In this document: piece after piece, positions 7,719 to 9,726 of the stretch
Layout: each line of letters begins with the position of its first letter
How positions within the stretch are numbered: position 1 is the stretch's first letter
NCBI GenBank assembly: GCA_025351145.1
Contig: JANXWM010000765.1
Location: 1 to 9,726, forward strand
From: Chitinophagaceae bacterium
GTDB taxonomy: Bacteria > Bacteroidota > Bacteroidia > Chitinophagales > Chitinophagaceae
Length of the DNA: 9,726 nt
Reading direction: 5' to 3'
Notes under the pieces: generated by a model
Databases searched by the model: none
The model's input: only the letters and a program-made list of their open reading frames with translations
Told to the model about the DNA's origin: nothing
Position numbers and translations under genes: made by a program

Positions 7719-7726
7719 CAAATATA
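7719..7726 (-). promoter_or_regulatory. Candidate -7 box of the sigma-factor operon
   Basis: On the minus strand TATATTTG is a perfect match to the Bacteroidota TAnnTTTG box and ends 22 bases before the sigma-factor ATG, a spacing also seen at acs. No good TTTG lies at the expected distance upstream; the nearest is TTCG, about 16 bases away. An alternative is that the operon is driven by its own ECF sigma with a different -35. Confidence 0.45.
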
Positions 7727-7798
7727 TTCCTTTACTATTTGTCGAACGTAGAAGTCAAAACCTTCGGAAGAAAAAAAATATTTTTTAAGAAGAGAAAA

Positions 7799-8011
7799 TT
7801 TAGGGGTCAGGCTGAAGGAATACTATGAAGCTTTTGTTGCGTCGCACCCTTGTACTGTTTGATTAATTCTGAGCTTTGGGCTGTAAGCGTAAGAACATTG
7901 TTTTTTGCACGCAACCCGTGACCCGCAGCCCAAAGCCTAACAATATTCCAACTGCACAAGAGTGCGACGCAACAACCGATGCCCAAATTACTTCTGCCCG
8001 GCTCAAAAAAA
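7799..8011 (+). repeat. Intergenic repeat, copy 4 (full, about 213 bp)
   Basis: Inner arms 7836-7855 (GTTGCGTCGCAC, then CCTTGTAC) and 7954-7973 (GCACAAGAG, then TGCGACGCAAC) pair with two mismatches and are spaced exactly 118 bp, as in copy 3. The internal hairpin is a perfect 11 bp: GCTTTGGGCTG (7873-7883) with CAGCCCAAAGC (7926-7936). The right end TGCCCGGCTCAAAAAAA (7995-8011) faces an imperfect inverted left end beginning TTTAGGGGTCAGGC. The 98-base interior aligns to copy 3 without gaps at roughly 70% identity by hand count. It sits in the divergent promoter region, with the acs promoter starting just beyond its right end. No target-site duplication is evident. Confidence 0.92.
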
Positions 8012-8031
8012 TCAAACGTTTGCTGATAACA

Positions 8032-8062
8032 TTTGTTTGCATGTTCTTATGCTGTAAATTTA
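8032..8062 (+). promoter_or_regulatory. Candidate acs promoter
   Basis: TTTG (8032-8035), 19 bases, then TAAATTTA (8055-8062) fits the Bacteroidota TTTG / TAnnTTTG promoter with one mismatch. It lies 22 bases before the ATG at 8085. The promoter begins about 20 bases right of repeat copy 4, so the repeat would be upstream of, not within, the acs leader. Confidence 0.45.
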
Positions 8063-8084
8063 GCCTCTAAAATAAACGGTCGCT

Positions 8085-9726
8085 ATGTCATATCCTTACC
8101 AGATCAAATCGTTAGAAGCATATCACGAAGCTTACAAACAAAGTATAGAAGACCCCGAAACTTTCTGGGCAAATGTGGCGGAGAATTTTCAATGGAAACG
8201 TAAGTGGGACAAGGTTTTGGAATGGAACTTTGCCGAACCAAAAGTGGAATGGTTTAAAGGTGCCACACTCAACATTACCGAGAATTGTTTAGACCGGCAC
8301 CTTGAAACAAAAGGCAATATGCCTGCCTTAATTTGGGAGCCGAACGACCCGGAAGAACATCACCGCATACTCACTTACAAAGACCTTTACCATAAGGTTT
8401 GCCAGTTTGGAAATGTGCTGAAAAATAACGGCGTAAAAAAAGGCGACCGTGTTTGTATTTACATGGGCATGATTCCTGAACTCGCCATTGCAGTGTTAGC
8501 TTGCGCAAGAATCGGTGCTATACATTCTGTTGTCTTTGGTGGCTTTAGTGCGCAAAGTATTGCAGACCGTTTATACGATGCGCTGGCAGAATATATTGTA
8601 ACCTGTGACGGCGCTTACCGCGGCAATAAAGATATTCCGCTGAAAGGCGTTATTGATGATGCACTGATCGGCAACAGAACCGTAAAACGTGTGATCGTTT
8701 GCACCCGCACAAGAACGGCGGTGAGTATGATTAAAGGCCGTGATGTTTGGTGGGAAGATGAAATAAAAAAGATAGAAACGCTTGGTTTGGTTGAATGCCC
8801 GGCGGAAGAAATGGATGCAGAAGATCCGTTGTTTATTTTATATACTTCGGGCTCTACCGGCAAACCAAAAGGCGTGGTGCATGCCTGCGGCGGTTATATG
8901 GTTTGGACCAACTATACTTTCGTAAACGTGTTTCAATATACACCCGGTGATATTCATTTTTGCACAGCCGATATTGGCTGGATCACCGGCCACAGTTATA
9001 TTGTTTATGCGCCGTTAAGTGCAGGCGGAACATCGCTGTTGTTCGAGGGCATTCCCACGTTTCCTGATGCAGGCCGCTTCTGGGAGATCATTGATAAATT
9101 CAAAGTAAATATTTTATACACAGCACCAACGGCTATAAGAAGTTTAATGGGTTTTGGCCTTGGTCCATTACAGGGAAAACACCTTGATTCATTAAAAATC
9201 CTGGGTACAGTTGGCGAACCCATAAACGAAGAAGCATGGCATTGGTACGATGAACATGTGGGCAAGAAAAAATGCCCCATTATTGATACCTGGTGGCAAA
9301 CAGAAACCGGTGGTATTTTAATTTCAAACCTTGCGGGCATTACACCTTCAAAACCAAGCTGGGCAACGCTTCCCATGCCCGGTGTGCAATGTTTGCTGGT
9401 TGATGAAAACGGCAAAGAAGTTACAGAATACGAAGATGGCGTAATGAAAGGTAATCTTTGCATTAAAGCGCCGTGGCCTTCTATTTTACGCACTACTTAT
9501 GGCGACCATGAACGTTGCAAGAAGAATTATTTCAGCACATATGAAAATTTATATTTCACCGGCGATGGCGCAATGAAAGATGAGCAGGGCAACTACCGCA
9601 TTACCGGCCGGGTAGATGATGTATTGAATGTTAGCGGTCACCGCATTGGCACTGCCGAAGTGGAGAATGCGATCAATATGCATGCTGGTGTGGTGGAGAG
9701 CGCGGTGGTTGGTTACCCGCACGATG
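8085..9726 (+). CDS. acs: Acetyl-CoA synthetase, AMP-forming (3' end beyond window)
   Basis: Activates acetate to acetyl-CoA through an acetyl-AMP intermediate, feeding acetate into central metabolism. The frame is open from ATG 8085 to the window end, giving 547 residues; full-length Acs is roughly 630-650, so about 90-100 C-terminal residues are missing, including the usual acetylated-lysine region. Visible family motifs are the ATP/phosphate loop YTSGSTGKPKGVVH (253-266), the TWWQTETGG motif (402-410) whose tryptophan helps restrict the acyl pocket to acetate, TGD (492-494), and GRVDDVLNVSGHRIGTAEVE (508-527), the hinge and CoA-domain entry. The N-terminal region (LEAYHEAYKQSIEDPETFWA) fits the Acs family. 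The start lies 22 bases after a plausible promoter box, with no Shine-Dalgarno. No frameshift is seen. Confidence 0.96.
   Translation, partial: MSYPYQIKSLEAYHEAYKQSIEDPETFWANVAENFQWKRKWDKVLEWNFAEPKVEWFKGATLNITENCLDRHLETKGNMPALIWEPNDPEEHHRILTYKDLYHKVCQFGNVLKNNGVKKGDRVCIYMGMIPELAIAVLACARIGAIHSVVFGGFSAQSIADRLYDALAEYIVTCDGAYRGNKDIPLKGVIDDALIGNRTVKRVIVCTRTRTAVSMIKGRDVWWEDEIKKIETLGLVECPAEEMDAEDPLFILYTSGSTGKPKGVVHACGGYMVWTNYTFVNVFQYTPGDIHFCTADIGWITGHSYIVYAPLSAGGTSLLFEGIPTFPDAGRFWEIIDKFKVNILYTAPTAIRSLMGFGLGPLQGKHLDSLKILGTVGEPINEEAWHWYDEHVGKKKCPIIDTWWQTETGGILISNLAGITPSKPSWATLPMPGVQCLLVDENGKEVTEYEDGVMKGNLCIKAPWPSILRTTYGDHERCKKNYFSTYENLYFTGDGAMKDEQGNYRITGRVDDVLNVSGHRIGTAEVENAINMHAGVVESAVVGYPHD

Larger units (their letters stand above)
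7697..8084. other. Divergent intergenic region sigma operon / acs
   Basis: This 388-base gap between two outward-facing genes holds, in order, the sigma operon promoter region, an A/T-tract (A8, TA, T6 at 7771-7786) that could be bent DNA, repeat copy 4 (7799-8011) and the acs promoter region. Open frames crossing it (for example 7876-8070 on plus) translate the repeat and are not taken as genes. Confidence 0.6.

Noticed and set aside
177..7973. CRISPR array suggested by repeated 20-mers
   Set aside because: Repeats are kilobases apart, paired as inverted arms, and lack regular spacers or cas genes.
7876..8070. 64-codon open frame on plus
   Set aside because: It lies almost wholly inside repeat copy 4 and the acs promoter region, with no recognisable domain and no equivalent in the other copies.
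9005..9493. 162-codon open frame on minus
   Set aside because: It is antisense to the well-supported acs coding sequence; codon structure belongs to the plus frame.
8085..9726. Possible frameshift or truncation of acs
   Set aside because: Reading the frame from 8085 gives uninterrupted Acs sequence with motifs in order; the gene is cut only by the window end.

Overview
The window looks like ordinary chromosome from a Bacteroidota bacterium, probably a member of the Chitinophagaceae or a near relative. This is inferred from the gene families (DUF5916-type surface protein, small ECF sigma cluster with a Spy-like protein, dihaem peroxidase lipoprotein), from candidate promoters of the Bacteroidota type (TTTG / TAnnTTTG), and from the lack of clear Shine-Dalgarno sequences. 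The genus cannot be fixed from this sequence alone.

Layout from left to right: gyrB (minus, 296-2275) with its own hairpin terminator; a secreted CBM9-like/DUF5916 protein (plus, 2680-4905); a compact minus-strand cluster read from 7696 down to 5127 (ECF sigma factor, small membrane protein likely to be its anti-sigma factor, Spy/CpxP-like periplasmic protein, dihaem cytochrome c peroxidase lipoprotein); and the first 547 codons of acetyl-CoA synthetase (plus, from 8085), cut by the window end. The sigma cluster is packed like an operon (gaps of 27, 1 and 34 nt) and probably forms an envelope or oxidative stress module.

The most interesting signal is not a gene. A repeated element with nested inverted repeats lies in every intergenic space longer than about 200 bp: a right half near 177-234, and fuller copies near 2397-2588, 4911-5123 and 7799-8011. 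Each copy carries the arm GTGCGACGCAA, and the three fuller copies also carry its inverted partner TTGCGTCGCAC. The two best copies are about 213 bp long, with arms exactly 118 bp apart and a shared internal hairpin. Some differences between copies preserve base pairing. All copies point the same way, whatever the direction of the neighbouring genes. I do not recognise this family. It could be a MITE or REP-like mobile repeat, a structured RNA element, or a chromosome-organising site; the sequence alone does not decide. No transposase, CRISPR array, tRNA or rRNA is visible in the window.
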